Shown: positions 11,954 through 24,091 of the stretch, in pieces
How positions within the stretch are numbered: position 1 is the first letter of the stretch
Layout of the letters: each line of letters starts with the position of its first letter
DNA from: Cryptomeria japonica
Lineage: Eukaryota; Streptophyta; Pinopsida; Cupressales; Cupressaceae
NCBI RefSeq assembly: GCF_030272615.1
Contig: NC_081409.1
Location: 874,562,594 to 874,626,593 of the forward strand
DNA length: 64,000 nucleotides
Direction of reading: 5' to 3'
The notes under the pieces: model-generated
What the model was told of the DNA's origin: nothing
Seen by the model: only the letters and a program-made list of their open reading frames with translations
The model's database searches: none
Program-made: the position numbers and the translations under genes

Positions 11954-12835
11954 TTACTTCTTAAATTTGTCTCTCTTGTAATTATTTTCACCATTAGGGA
12001 AGTTTCTTACTATATGACCAGTATTGTTGCATGCAAAACATTTTAAAGGTATCTTACCTCTATATTTACTAGTGCCTCTAGGCAGACATTTTGCCAACAA
12101 TGCTTCAAGTTCCACTAACTTGTCTTCATCATCAACATCTTCGCTAGTTCTAGATTCATAACTATGGTCAGTATCTCTACTTCTTCTCATAGATGGGTTA
12201 GAGACAGAAGCTTTAAATGTAGATTTTGATTTCTGTAGATTACCATCATAGCCATTTAGTTCAAAAGAAGTAAGTTTTCCAATAATAGAGTCAAGAGTCA
12301 CCTTTGTCTTGTCAATGGATTTCAGCTCCTAAATAGCTACGACTCGAATAGCATAGATCGGTAGCAAGGTTCTTAGTACTTTACTGATTACTATGGCATC
12401 TTCCACTTTCCCTCCTACATTCTTTATCTCTCCAACTATCTCTTTCATCCTTTGACCATACTGTTGGATGTTCTCACCTTCAGACATTCTCATGTCCTCA
12501 AACTTGCATCTTAAACTCTCTTCTTTAGGAAGCTTGACATGCTCATCACCGCTATAGATATCTTCAAGTTTTTTCCATACTTTATATCTAGCTTTAAGAC
12601 CATGAACATCTACATATTCAGCATGAGATAGGGAACTGATAATAGCTTCTAATGCCTAGCGATTTTCTTGTTGTTCTTTCTTTTGATCATTAATCAGGGG
12701 TCTAGTAGGTGTAGTATACTTATGTTATATATGATCCCAATACTGACTACCAAGACTCTTAATGTAAATCTTCATTCTATCACTCCATATTCTATAGTTA
12801 TCTTTGTTAAACTTCGGACCTTTTTTATTCATCAT
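11954..12835 (-). pseudogene. Element A gag (broken)
   Basis: Gag forms the particle and binds the RNA. The likely start is the Met-Met pair at 12835, about 60 bp downstream of the PBS, giving GPKFNKDNYRIWSDRM, the typical copia gag N-terminus. The longest open part, 11954-12301, ends in a CCHC knuckle (CFACNNTGHIVRNF, last Cys lost) followed by a basic tail. Stops at about 12330 and 12657 break the frame. Confidence 0.85.
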
Positions 12836-12893
12836 GATCTACAAGATATTTTCCTCAAGCTATTAGGCTTTTAGATTAAGAGGACCTGAGAAT

Positions 12894-12904
12894 CTCTGAT
12901 ACCA
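12894..12904 (-). other. Primer binding site of element A
   Basis: The minus strand reads TGGTATCAGAG two bases after the LTR end. It is complementary to the 3' end of plant initiator tRNA-Met (established knowledge). Confidence 0.88.
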
Positions 12905-12906
12905 AT

Positions 12907-14349
12907 TGATGGTATGATTAAAGAATAAGTATCTGGTAGAATACTGAGAGGGTGGGGTGAATCAGTATATTGAAACACTGATACAAAGTTCCCAAACTCA
13001 AACTTAGTCAAATTAAGTAAACATATCTCAGTCAAGATCAATATTCATAGGAATACTTGACATTAACTGGTTTAACTGTTATGATAACTTTAACACTAAA
13101 CACCTTCAATCTTGTAAACATCAACAATGCTTAATCATAACTCAACATATTCATCTCTCAATGCTTATACTTAACATACCTTATCAAAAGTTAATCAAAT
13201 CAACAAATAAGATGATAGTCACAAAAGCATTCACCACTTGACACAAATGTTTATACGTGGAAAACCTAAATAGGTAAAAGCCCCAATGAGATGGGACTCA
13301 CAAGGTTAGCTATCTGAACACTTTCAAAGTTCACTTTGTTAGGAGCCAAAGCCTAGTAAAGCTTTACAATAAGTCCTGTTAAGAACTAATTTTGGTTAGG
13401 TATCACCCAATTAAGTGATTTATAAATATCCCTTGTTAGAAGCACAATATCCTATTAGGAGTAACCTCATTGGAGGATTCAAGAATCCAAGCTAATGGAC
13501 CACCTTGTTAGAGGATTTAATGAGAAATCAAGCTTGTTAGAGCTTACCCGGTTAAGGGATTTTACTTCTGCTATAATTGTTAGAAAACATTAGGTTTTCT
13601 TAATCTGTCTGAGTAGCACTATCTTTGCTTGATTAGATCCTTCTAAGCTTCAATCTGCCTTCACTCAAAGTGCAGATCCATTCACTAGTTAGGAAACCAC
13701 ACACTCAACAAGTTTTCTATCAACCTTGCCAACAACCTTTACAAACAATTTCATCAACCTTAAATACAAATCAATTAGGTTGGTAACACAACAAAAATCT
13801 AATTCTCATCATTGAGATTACAAACAAGTCAGTTCAATCTTAAACTTAGAAATCATAACAATCTCTTCACATTCTTCAAGACAATTCCAACCGCTACATG
13901 ATCACCACTCCATTCGATTTTGTAACTCATCACACGTTGTGCATTAAATGCAATCCACTTTGTTCCTTCCCTAGACAATAAGCAAACACCCGAAACCAAT
14001 TTAAATTTATACTCATACAGTGATCACACGTGTCTCCATCATTATTGCTCATCAGATAATAAACCAACAAACTTGATCAGTTAGGGTTTAATAGTTGATA
14101 GAGTTTACCGGTTACATTACATAGAAAGGTTTAACCCTTCACACCGGTTTACCAGTTCAACTCACAAACTTTACATACACCAGTTAGAACATCTTGTACA
14201 ACTCTCTTCTTACTAGTTGCTAGCCAATATCAAAAACAACGATATCAACAATAACATGAATACCTTTCACTGGTTCAATTGACATCAATGACAACATATC
14301 ATTAATGCAATCTCTATGCAAAATTCCAAACAAACTCAAAATGCCAACA
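12907..14349 (-). repeat. 5' LTR of element A
   Basis: TGATGGTATGAT...ATGCCAACA, about 1.44 kb, next to the PBS. The hairpin at 13286-13301 has become ATGAG/CTCAC. Confidence 0.9.
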
Positions 14350-14744
14350 AACATGAAAAAAACTCTTTGTTTATCTTAACAATCCATAAGCACAAAGATA
14401 CAAGGCCTCAAATAGGGCTACTCAGAAAAATGTAGACATGTGTAAAATGCAGACCTAACCTTAGGACCTCCAAAGGAGACTTCACAAATGCATTAGAAAT
14501 TATCTAAGGATGTTTCAAGAAGGAACATGGAATATTTATAAGGTGTATAACTATCCCTCAAATGGATTTCACATGACAATTCTCTAATACAAAATCACAA
14601 GCTCACCAAATGAGGTACAAAGGCCTGCTCTGAAATGGGGATTCTAAATGCAATCTACAAAATTTTGAGCTTGGTTCTTCAAAATCAAACAAATTTTTTG
14701 AAGTCCCAACACTTATGAGGCTAAATCCTTGGTAAATAATCTTT
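14350..14744. other. Unassigned stretch between A and remnant R
   Basis: No open frame or repeat is recognised. It may be the 5' portion of the old element whose gag begins to be recognisable near 14745. Confidence 0.4.
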
Positions 14745-15478
14745 TTCCAGATAAAGAATATGTATTCTCTAAAGATGGAAGATGGAGGATCTATTGTTGA
14801 TCATCTCAATGCATTTAATATGGTTATTTTTGAGCTGGGTTCTATTGGTGACAAGATCAAGGAAGAGGATCATTGGATGCTTCTATTGTATTATTAACCT
14901 AAATCATGGGACCACCATTTTATGTCTATTGGGAGTACAACCACCACATTCAAGATGGATGAGGTGGTAGAATTATTACTTTCTACAAAAATGTAGAGGA
15001 AGACTTCTAAGTCAACTAAGGAGGCCCTTACAGTTTGTCATAGATCAAAAGAGAAAGGAAAAAAGAAAAAGAAAGATGAAAGAGGCATATTCAAATCCCA
15101 TGGGAGATCTAAGTCTCCTAGGAAGTCCAAGGCAAAATACTAGAACTATGCCAAAACCATTCATTTCTGTAAAGATTGTAGGGAGGAGAAAGAGAACAAG
15201 AAGAGACGGGCTCTGATTTAGATTTTTTTAAATCATCTCAAGATTATGGTGAAGCATATATCAAAACCTTGGCATTTCATGTATTAAAAAATGTGTGGTT
15301 AATAGATTCGGGTACATCTTGTCACATGACCTCACATTAGGGTTGGTTTTCAAAGTATGAAGAATATGAATGGTGGGAAGGTGTATCTCAGTGATGAATC
15401 TCATCTGAAGGTTGTTGGCCATGGAAGATTCAATATTAGATTCCTTAATGGAAGAATCAAGTAGAATATGTTGAACAT
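14745..15478 (+). pseudogene. Copia gag-protease remnant R, cut by element H
   Basis: In plus-strand frames the translation resembles a different copia lineage from the other elements: MYSLKMEDGGSIVDHLNAF, then PKSWDHHFMSIGSTTTT, a basic KSHGRSKSPRKSKAKY stretch leading to a decayed zinc knuckle, then LIDSGTSCHMT (protease active site) and SDESHLKVVGHG. Stops and frameshifts are frequent. It ends abruptly at the first base of the left H LTR (15479), so H inserted into it. I did not find its continuation past the right end of the H array. Confidence 0.75.
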
Positions 15479-17852
15479 TATCAAAAATTGAGAGAGGGGG
15501 TGAATCTGTATGTACAAAATCTTGATCACATTAAGTTACTTAAACAATAACATTCATCCAAACAGCTATGGATAAATGTAAGAAACTAAATCATCAAAAA
15601 CATCCAAACAAGAACACCAATATTTTTACATGGAAAACCCAAACTAGGAAAAACCATGGTTAGAATCTAACTCACAATATACATCAACTGTTTACAATGA
15701 ATAAGGCTTCCTAGCAAAGAGCTTATTACTCCAGACTTATAGACTAAGGTGCACAACCTTGGGAAAGATACAAAATAATGACTCACACAATTGAAGATCA
15801 CTTATTCAAGATAAGATACAAACTATTGTCCAGATACAATAATAATAGATTGAATTATATAAAAAAATGCATCTACCAAAATGTGGATAGTATTTCATAG
15901 TTCTATACTCATCTGTCTACTTTGCATAACTTGCAAACAACTACTACACATCATATTTGCACTATAATCATCATACCATATTACACCATATTGGTACACA
16001 CACTCTTATTCTATTACATCACAAACACAAGTGATTAGTCCATTATATACAAACTAGATGCATAATAGTCTCTACTGGGTTGGCCAAAATAAAAGTGTAA
16101 CATATATATAACATCAACCCAAAATATATCATCCAAAAGGTATAAAAGATGTGTGAGTGTTCACACCAAGTTGGCACACCTTCCAATCATCATAAAAAGA
16201 AAGCTTTGCACACAATCACTCGAGCCAAAATGCATAAGTTAGTACAAATTGATTTTCTAAATCCAAAAGTCCCAAAAAAGAATAAGTGGTCCACCACAAA
16301 ATAAGTACAACACCGTAAGAGTAGAAACATTTAACCTACATGATCATCTAAAGCATATCCAGTACAAACATACATTCTGGATCATAATATAGTTCACTAG
16401 AGCAGGCAATAATGATAATAGCATAATTTTCAGACCAAATAAGAAACATTAATACTTCCGAAAAGAACTTACATCAATATCTCATATGATCTGATCAACA
16501 CAATATATGTCTACAAATAAATCTTTAGCATAACATTATTAAACCAAATATCTAGATCAAGAACATACTAAACCACATAATGTACATCTCTCAATAATGA
16601 AATGCATATCCAGATCAACATCATCCCAACATCTGATCCATAATAGAACACAGATTTGACATTGTGTCGACTTGAATTTCATCATCAGAATACTACCTGC
16701 AACATGTTAATTTCATAAAATACAAAGGAAATGCTACAGGAAATCCAAACTCAACCAATGAAACTACATGAAATACATATAAAATAAAAACACTATTATT
16801 ACCTTCATGATTTATGTCTCATTGTGTCCTAACTCCACTGTTCTTGGTTGTAGATGGTGTGCTCTTAGACAAGCATTGATAGCTTCCAAGATGGCATATG
16901 AAGAATGGACTGATAACTAATAGTTAACTGATACTATGATATGCAATGCTAAATGACTATGCTAAATTATTATGCTAAATGATTATGATATTTGCTTCAA
17001 GATTAAAACTCACAGATGCGTAAGTTTTCATAAATTATTAGCTTGAAAACTCAATTGAAGACAAACTCTCTCTCAACTCAAACTACTGATCTTATAGACT
17101 TTGAGAGGATATGATGATGTGGCCTAGATCAACGGTCATGATTAGATCTGCAGATTTGGATGGATGTGAGAAAATGTGAAGGTTGAGAGAAAGGGGGAAG
17201 GAGAAGACACGTGTCACTCATCTCACCTTGACTAGATTGTTGACTAAGGGGATCTAGGGATGGCTAGAGAATATTTAGGCATGAGAGGACAAGTGGACTC
17301 AAGTCCTTCCTAAGATGTAGGGATGTTGGAGAGAATATAGAAGGTTATGAAATATGTGTACGTACACAATATTTCATTAAATTTGGAGGTTGAAGATAAG
17401 TAGCTAATAAATGATTTATTTATTTTAATTTTATTGAATTAATTTAGCCACATGATGGATGAGTTTGCAAAGGAAAGATGTAGTGGATGTGGAAGGTGAG
17501 TTGGAAATGAAATTAAATAATTTAGGAAATCATTTAATATTTTGAGACTATAGGATAGAAGAATAATCATTAGATATTAGATATTCAAATGATTGGAGGA
17601 GATAATTAAATATTAGATATTTAATTAATTGATCAAAAGAATAATTAAATATTTAATTAATTAGAGGAATAGGATAGATGAATTAATTAATAAAATATTT
17701 CAATTAAATTAATTAATAGAAAGACATGAAATGAATTAAATAAATTAATCTTTTCAACTTAACTATTTAATAGAATATTAAATATTAAATAAATATAAAA
17801 TATTTATTTAATTGCTCATAGCCAATTTTTATGTGTATACAGACATCAATGA
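15479..17852 (-). repeat. Left (3') LTR of element H, split by K
   Basis: Starts TGTTGAACATTATC and aligns with 53062-57881 after removal of the inserts K, L, I and Q. About 1.2 kb belongs to the LTR itself. Near 17847-17852 the LTR end and the PPT are deleted compared with the right copy; the junction uses a CATTTCTC match. The hairpin arms here are GTTAG/CTAAC at 15659-15671. Confidence 0.8.
16663..17841 (-). mobile_element. Solo LTR K
   Basis: About 1.18 kb with ends TGTGTCGAC...GTATACA and a perfect duplication GACAT (16658-16662 and 17842-17846). The right H LTR has the uninterrupted site near 57845, which confirms the insertion. An extremely AT-rich block lies at 17400-17820. A TATA-like TATAAG read on the minus strand near 17092-17097 suggests minus orientation. 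It contains a 14-bp palindrome at 17355-17368. No coding capacity was seen, and the family is not recognised. Confidence 0.85.
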
Positions 17853-18667
17853 CATTTCTCTACAATATTTTTCCCTAGGAATATTTCTCCCCTTTTGACA
17901 ACAATGGCAAAGGGCAACTCCTTAAACCAAAAATATATTGAACAAAACTATAACTCCCTCTAATAGAAATATCTGGGATGCACAAGATAAATGGAAATAC
18001 CTGTCAAAAATTTCTAGGCCAAATATCCTTCAATTGTTTCCTCAAACTCATAAGGGAAGAATTTCATGAATGAATAGTAGTAGTTAGGATTCTACTATGA
18101 CACTCACAATCAATGCTTAAGTTCATCGCAACATTAAAAACATCAGCATTAACCACACTATTCAACTTTTTCATCTTCATCCAATAATTTGAGAAAATTA
18201 GACAATGGCAATTCTATGGAATCCTTAAGTCGACAAAACAACTTCACATATATTCATCTATTTGCTTCTATCACAATGACAACTAAGAGTAGAGGTCCCA
18301 AACCTTAGATCTCATTGCATGATTATAATCCTTGTAAATTTTAAAAGACTAGGGTAACTCAGTAAGCTAAGACTCAATGGAGTTTATCTCATCTATATTT
18401 TTTTTGTAGCCACAGGCCACCTTAAACAATACTTATACAATTCAGCAACATTATCCATCATATTTCTAAAACCAATCAAATTAATATTAAGATCCTGATG
18501 TCCCCTTTAGAACTTGTCTATCATTTTCTCTATCAGGTTTTCTTCTATACAAGGTTCACTAAATCCCTAACATCATTACCAACTGTAGCCATATGGTTAA
18601 TTAAGAATTCTATCAATACTTCTGGAATAACATCAACAACATCAAAGAGAACAAGATTATTTTATAG
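17853..18667 (-). pseudogene. Element H ORF2, C-terminal part (broken, cut by N)
   Basis: It aligns at nucleotide level with 57960-58755, the second H body, where a 69-codon frame (58361-58570) remains open. It is the 3' end of the unrecognised ORF2. Stops are frequent. The break at about 18667 is the left edge of insert N; the ORF continues at 50118. Confidence 0.6.
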
Positions 18668-19106
18668 TTGTGATGGTGAAAAATGGGATCGAGTAGTTTA
18701 GGACCTAATCCCACTTTCATTCATACATTGGAATATGAAAGAGCCTAAGGAAGTGATTTGCTTTGACTTAGTCTTATAAATTACAATTAAGGAATACTTT
18801 TAGAGTTTATATTTCTTTGTTGATATGAAAGGGGAATTTGTTAAATGTGAGAGAATGCAAAATTAAGCTAGAGGGATGAATGGAAACCACAAGAACAACA
18901 ACACTAATAGTATGATATAGAGATAAAACTAAAACATAAAGTACATATCTGAAAATGGGAATCTAATATGCACCTAATATTGAAAATTGAGCCTAATTTG
19001 AGAGGACAAGAGTGTTGGGCACTCTAGTCATAGTGGTTGAACTGATCTGATCTAGACTTTGTTTATCAAAACTAGCACTTGATTGGAGGAGCTTTGGGCA
19101 CTCTAG

Positions 19107-20353
19107 TGTTAGATAGCTCAGATAACCAGAGGACAACTGAGATGGGGGGGGTGAATCAGTTGTCACTAGATTACATAACTTTAATCATTCAAATCCTTAT
19201 TACCAGAACACATAAACCAAATACTGGAATAACTGATATAGCAATTAAACATAATCATAAAGCACATAATAGTTACCATCCATCTAGAACACATGACACC
19301 AAGATTTGTACATGGAAAACCCAATAAAGGGAAAAACCATGGTGGGAAGCCTACCCACAATCAAATAATACTTTTGTAGTAAGTATGTGATTACAAAATG
19401 AAGGGGCCTGCACATGCAGGAAGGCCAACAGCCTAGAGTGCAATGCTCATCATAAAAGGAGTCTCACTAACTACTGGGAAAACATCGGACTACAATCTGG
19501 AATGAAGATTAAACTGCAAGAATATCATCTCCTTTGCCTGAGTACAGTTCCAATTAAGCTCAATACCATAGGCCTTAAACCTCTCTTACAAACCCAATTT
19601 GATCACATATGATCGACCAAAACCTCTACATATAATTATAGAATTATTCACATGTAGATAATCCTATATCCTATAATCCATAATCCCATGATCTACAAAG
19701 AGATATTACATCATATTTATACCAACTCGAGACCTAAACAATTAGGTCGGCCACCTAAGAGATAATACAATAAGTTAATAACATAAACCTACAATCCAAT
19801 GATCAACTAAGTTAGCTTAGACCAAAAACAATGTAAACCAATCATTAAATATCATCGGTAATGCATCAAGATCATCCACAAAAATGTTACATAAATCAGT
19901 CCATAACCTAGATAACATCGGACCAAAAATAGGTCACCATAAACTAAATCTAACACCACCAATCAATAGGAACACAAACAAGATAACCAATAGGATCTCG
20001 AAAGTCATCTAGAAGTCACGCCAACACCACTTATCACGTGCATCAAAATATCTTCAACAAAGCTCTGTCGGTAAAACCCTTACCAGTGACCAAAAGGTTT
20101 ACTAGAACAAATGATAGCATCTAAGTCATCAAATCCTAAACCAACTGATCGTGATACTCATCTGAATAGCATGAATGACAGATCCAAACCAATTCCACAA
20201 ACCAAAGCATACCAGAGCATATCAAATCAATATCATAATCCAACCACTCTACCAGAACCAATCGAAAATCGGTAAACAACCAAAACTATCAGTGTTGCAA
20301 TCAATGACAAAATATCAATACAACACATAATAAATTCCTCCAAATTGCCAACA
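19107..20353 (-). repeat. 3' LTR of element E
   Basis: TGTTAGATAGCTC...AATTGCCAACA, about 1.25 kb, next to the PPT. The hairpin GTGGG/CCCAC lies at 19342-19358. Confidence 0.92.
19714..19721 (-). promoter_or_regulatory. LTR TATA box (E, 3' LTR)
   Basis: The minus strand reads TATAAATA in the same LTR context as J. The partner LTR carries it at 48360-48367. Confidence 0.5.
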
Positions 20354-20383
20354 ATCTCCCCTTTTGGCATTGATGGCAACACT
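20291..20383 (-). other. Inverted repeat bracketing PPT and LTR start (E)
   Basis: Arms 20291-20312 and 20362-20383 pair at 20 of 22 positions. The two mispairs sit at the same places as in F and A. The loop contains the PPT and the LTR start. Confidence 0.7.
20354..20365 (-). other. Polypurine tract of element E
   Basis: Minus strand AAAAGGGGAGAT, adjacent to the LTR. Confidence 0.85.
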
Positions 20384-20706
20384 AGATGTGAAAAACATCC
20401 AAGTGCCAAGAAATGCCAAACAAGTATCCACCTATGGAAGACAGCCAACAAAGTCCCATGAGATGATATAGAAATGAAGATTTGATCTCTCCCCTTTGAC
20501 TGTTATTTTGTTAAGCTCTATGTTTCACATATATATCTCCCCCTTTAACATCAATGCCAAAAATCTGGCATAAATATCAAAGAAAAATCATAAATCCACT
20601 AAACCACATAGCTGACTTCTCCCCCTGAGTAGTAGCACCACCACATCAATCTAGAATGAGTAGTAGCTCTGATAATGCATCTTGGACTTATACCAATCAA
20701 AATCAA

Positions 20707-21079
20707 TTAGGTCTCTACTAGAGGGGCAGAAACCCCCAATCTATCTTTGAAGTACTCAAATGATTCTTTAGGAAAAGGTTTAGTGAAGATATCTACAATA
20801 TTCTCTTTAGTGCTCACATAAACTAGTCTGACTTCATTTGCTTGCACCTTTTCCTTCAAAAAGTTAAACTTGATAGATATGTGCTTTTTCTTAGAATGAA
20901 ATATCGGATTCTCTGATATATAAATTGCAACAAAAGCTATCACAGTGAATAACTACTGGTTCATTACAATCCACCTTTATATCTTTCAACATTTGCTTCA
21001 TCCATAGAACTTGTGTACAGTTAGTAACAGCAACAACATACTCAACTTTAGTAGTAGATAAAGATGTACATGACTGCAT
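20707..21079 (-). pseudogene. Element E RNase H, C-terminal half
   Basis: Two overlapping frames read SLSTTKVEYVVA (the Glu of the usual AESEY is lost) and then KHISIKFNFLKEKV...IVDIFTKPFP, ending LGVSAPLVET at a stop at 20707. This is the end of the copia polyprotein. The N-terminal half (21080-21330) is present but broken. Confidence 0.85.
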
Positions 21080-21330
21080 TTTGATGATCCATGAAACAAG
21101 TTTCTTTCCAACAAAGAAAGATCCACTGAATGTGATCTTTTAGTCATCAACATCTCCATCCCAATCTGCATTTGTAATATAAAATAATCATTTTAAGATA
21201 CCACAAACCATATTCAGTTGTTCCCTACAAATACCTGAAAAATCCTTTTCACCGTGCTCTCATGATTTTCTCTAGGAGCACTCTGAAATCTTGATACAAT
21301 ACAAATTGCATTCATTGTATCCAGTCTAGT

Positions 21331-22150
21331 CTAAGTCAGATATAAAAAACCTCTAATCTTAGACTTGTACCTTGTAGGATTTACTAGTGCAGATGCATCT
21401 ATCTTTGTCAACTTCTCACTTGTAACCATAGGTGTACCAACCAGTTTAGAATTTTCCATACCAAATTTCTTCAACAGCTCTCTAGCATACTTAGTTTGAT
21501 AGATGAAAATACCTTTATTAGTTTGAGTAATCTGCAAACCTAAGAAAAATCTCATCTCCCCAATCATAGACATCTCAAATTCATTCTTCATATTGTTAGA
21601 GAATTCCATACACAACTTATCTTTACCTCCAAAAATGATATCATCAACAAAGACTTGAATAATCAATATGTCATCATCAGTGATCTTATAATATAAATTG
21701 TTGTCAGCATTACCTTTAGTGAAACCAAGCTTCAAAAGATATTTATCTAGTCTTGCATCCCAATCTCTAGGGGCTTGTTTCAATCCATATAAAGCTTTCT
21801 TTAACCTGCAAACCATGTTTATGTCATCTGAAAGTGAAAATCCATCAGGTTACTTAATATAAACTTCCTTTTCAAGATCTCCATTTAGAAATGCATAGTT
21901 AACATCCATCTAATAAACCTTGTAGTTCTTATCTGTACCACAAGCAAGAAACAATCTCATAGCTTCAATCCTAGCTACTAGTGCAAAGGTTTCATCATAA
22001 TCAATTCCTTCCTTCTAAGAATATCCTTTACAAACCAATCTAGCTTTATTCCTCACAACTTGTCCTTCTTTGTTCAGTTTATTCCTAGAAACCCATTTAG
22101 TTCCAAAAACATTCTTATTTTTAGGTTGGGGAACTAAAATCCATGCATTA
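21331..22150 (-). pseudogene. Element E reverse transcriptase (broken)
   Basis: The 161-residue frame 21331-21816 begins at [10 protein letters not shown] and contains VFVDDIIFGG, FFLGLQI and VGTPM. The upstream part, with the fingers and first palm Asp, is readable at 21817-22150 but has stops. The FVDD variant replaces YVDD, as in A and C. Confidence 0.87.
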
Positions 22151-22155
22151 TTATT

Positions 22156-22434
22156 TTATGTCTGATCTAATTCTTCTTCCATATCTTTCATCCCACATTC
22201 ATCTTTACAAGCTTCAATAATTGATGTCGGTTCAACTTGACAAATTAAACATACCTCATCAGTTGTCAACCTTCTTCTTGTCATCACTCCTTTGTTCTTG
22301 TCTCCAATGATCTGATCTTCTGAATGATTCAACCTTACATACCTAGAAGTCTTATGATTTTCTATTCGTCTATCCTGCTCTTTAGCTACTATTGAATTTT
22401 TTGATACTATCAGAGTAACTGGTTCAACATTCAA
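22156..22434 (-). pseudogene. Element E integrase-RT linker
   Basis: An open stretch with VRLNHSEDQIIGDKNKGVMTRRR, the spacer between integrase and RT shared with F and C. It carries no enzymatic motif. Confidence 0.75.
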
Positions 22435-22452
22435 TTTCAGTGTAGGTTCTAC

Positions 22453-23360
22453 TCATTCAGTTATGATCATTTCCACTGCAGGTTCCTTCTCATAAGTTTC
22501 ATTTTGACTTTTGTTCTTCTCATCCACCTTGATATTTGTGCTCTCCACAATTCTTTGCAATCTTTTCTTATAATGTCTATATGCTTTGCTTTCATTAGAA
22601 TAACCAAGAAATATTCCTTCATCACATCTAGGATCAAACTTTCCAATGGAATCATCTCTTTTGATATAGCATTTACTACCAAAGATTCTAAAATACTTAA
22701 CTGTCGGTGTATGACCAAACCATAACTCATAAGGTGTCTTACTGGTTTCTCCTTTGATATGAACTCTATTGAATGTGTATACTGCCATGCTTACATCTTC
22801 TCTCCAGTAGACATCAGGTAGATTAACTTCCATCATCATAGTTCTAGCTGCATCCAAGATAGTTTATTTCTTCCTTTCCACAACTTCATTCTACTGAGGT
22901 GTCCAAGGTGCAGACAACTGTCTCCTTATCCCATTCTTTTCACAATAGTTGTTAAATTCACCGGATGTGAATTCTCTACCCTGATCTGACTTTAAGAATT
23001 TAATCTTCAATCCTATCTCTATCTCAACTTTATCTTTAAATATTTTAAATTTTTCAAATGCTTCAGACTTCTCCCTTATAAAAGTAACCCACATCATTCT
23101 TGAATAGTCATCAATGATAAGCATGAAATATCTATCACCCTGAAAACTTTGATTCTAGAAGGACCACACAAATTAGTATGAATAAGATCAAGAACATCAT
23201 TATATCTTTCTTGTATACTCTTAAAAGTAGTTCTAACTTGGTTTTCCATTTGACATTCCTTACATACTAGATTATAGGACTTTACAATGTTAGGTATATC
23301 TCTAACTTCCTTAGTAGAAATGATCTTCACAATGCAATCAAAATTCACATGACACAACAT
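22453..23360 (-). pseudogene. Element E integrase (inactive, frameshifted)
   Basis: Three frames cover pre-integrase CKECQ, the core HTNLCG (first catalytic Asp changed to Asn, as in A), KSDQGREF, an ERKK Glu region followed by a stop at about 22863, and the C-terminal KTPYELWFGHTP and EGIFLGYS. The breaks at about 23100 and 22870 are frameshift or stop. Confidence 0.88.
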
Positions 23361-23366
23361 CTTATG

Positions 23367-23933
23367 TCATAGACAATTCTCGTCAATTTGTGCAATCAAA
23401 CATGTCTTCTCACCAAAGTTAAAATGAAAGATATTACCTTTAGTCTGTGTATCGGTTGTAATCTCCAATCCAGATCTATTGATGATCTTGCATTTTGCAT
23501 CCTTTAACTGTAACTGAAATCCCTTATCCACCAATTGTCCTACACTCAAAATATTATGCCTTAAACCTTCAACATAATAAATATTATCAGTGTCATGCCT
23601 ACCATCCAATGATATTGTTCCTCTTCCCTTGATCATGTATGCTTTGTCATCTCCAAATCTAACCAAACCACCATGAAATTCTTGCAAAGATAAGAACTTC
23701 CTTTTATCTCCAGTCATGTGATGTAAACATCCAATGTTAATTAGCCACTCATCCTTGTCTTCAATTTTAGTAGCAAGGGCCTTCTCTCCAGGTACCAAAT
23801 CATTTTCCTTGATAGCTAAAAATACCCATTCCTTTCTATTGTTGGATCCACTAGTTGAATCTTGTGTCAGTTCATCATCAAAATCAGTCACACCTTCCTC
23901 ATCAACATAGTAGCATGATTTGTCTTTTTTCAT
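23367..23933 (-). pseudogene. Element E protease and pre-integrase region
   Basis: An open frame of 188 codons. The protease active-site region reads WLINIGCLHHMTGD, where the usual DSG has become NIG, so the protease should be dead. It is followed by GGLVRFGDDKAYMIKGRG, NILSVGQLVDKGF and TKGNIFHFN. Confidence 0.85.
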
Positions 23934-23936
23934 CCT

Positions 23937-24086
23937 CTACTTATGTTTGTTCTGGTAATCATGGTTAGGCCTAAAATATCTTCTAGCTCTTTCTTCAAAT
24001 CTTGAATTCTTTTCGAAACATCTAGATGCAAAATGACCTATCTTATTACATACAAAACATTTAAAAGGTAGTTTTCCTTCATACTT
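23937..24086 (-). pseudogene. Element E gag, zinc knuckle part (cut by F)
   Basis: CFVCNKIGHFASRC is an intact CCHC knuckle, followed by a basic tail. Upstream the frame reads SKYEGKLPF and is cut by the F LTR. The rest of gag resumes at 39552, where VPKGPTGS precedes the duplicated target bases. Confidence 0.88.
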
Positions 24087-24091
24087 ACTTC

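Larger units (their letters stand above)
6932..14349 (-). mobile_element. Copia element A, both LTRs, coding region broken
   Basis: Two LTRs of about 1.44 kb (6932-8375 and 12907-14349) bound a minus-strand copia polyprotein with gag, protease, integrase, reverse transcriptase and RNase H in that order, which is the Ty1/copia order. A PBS to initiator tRNA-Met abuts the right LTR and a PPT abuts the left LTR. The left LTR begins TA instead of TG. The flanks (AAAAC at 6927-6931, AACAT at 14350-14354) do not form a clean target duplication. Stops and frameshifts interrupt every domain, so it is not autonomous now. Elements B and C are the same family. Confidence 0.92.

Noticed and set aside
12894-12904. 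Initiator tRNA-Met matches at LTR edges as tRNA genes
   Set aside because: Only 11-12 bases match, always next to an LTR; these are primer binding sites.
14782-14970. 62-codon plus-strand frame with a hydrophobic N-terminus
   Set aside because: It is an out-of-frame reading over the copia gag remnant R.
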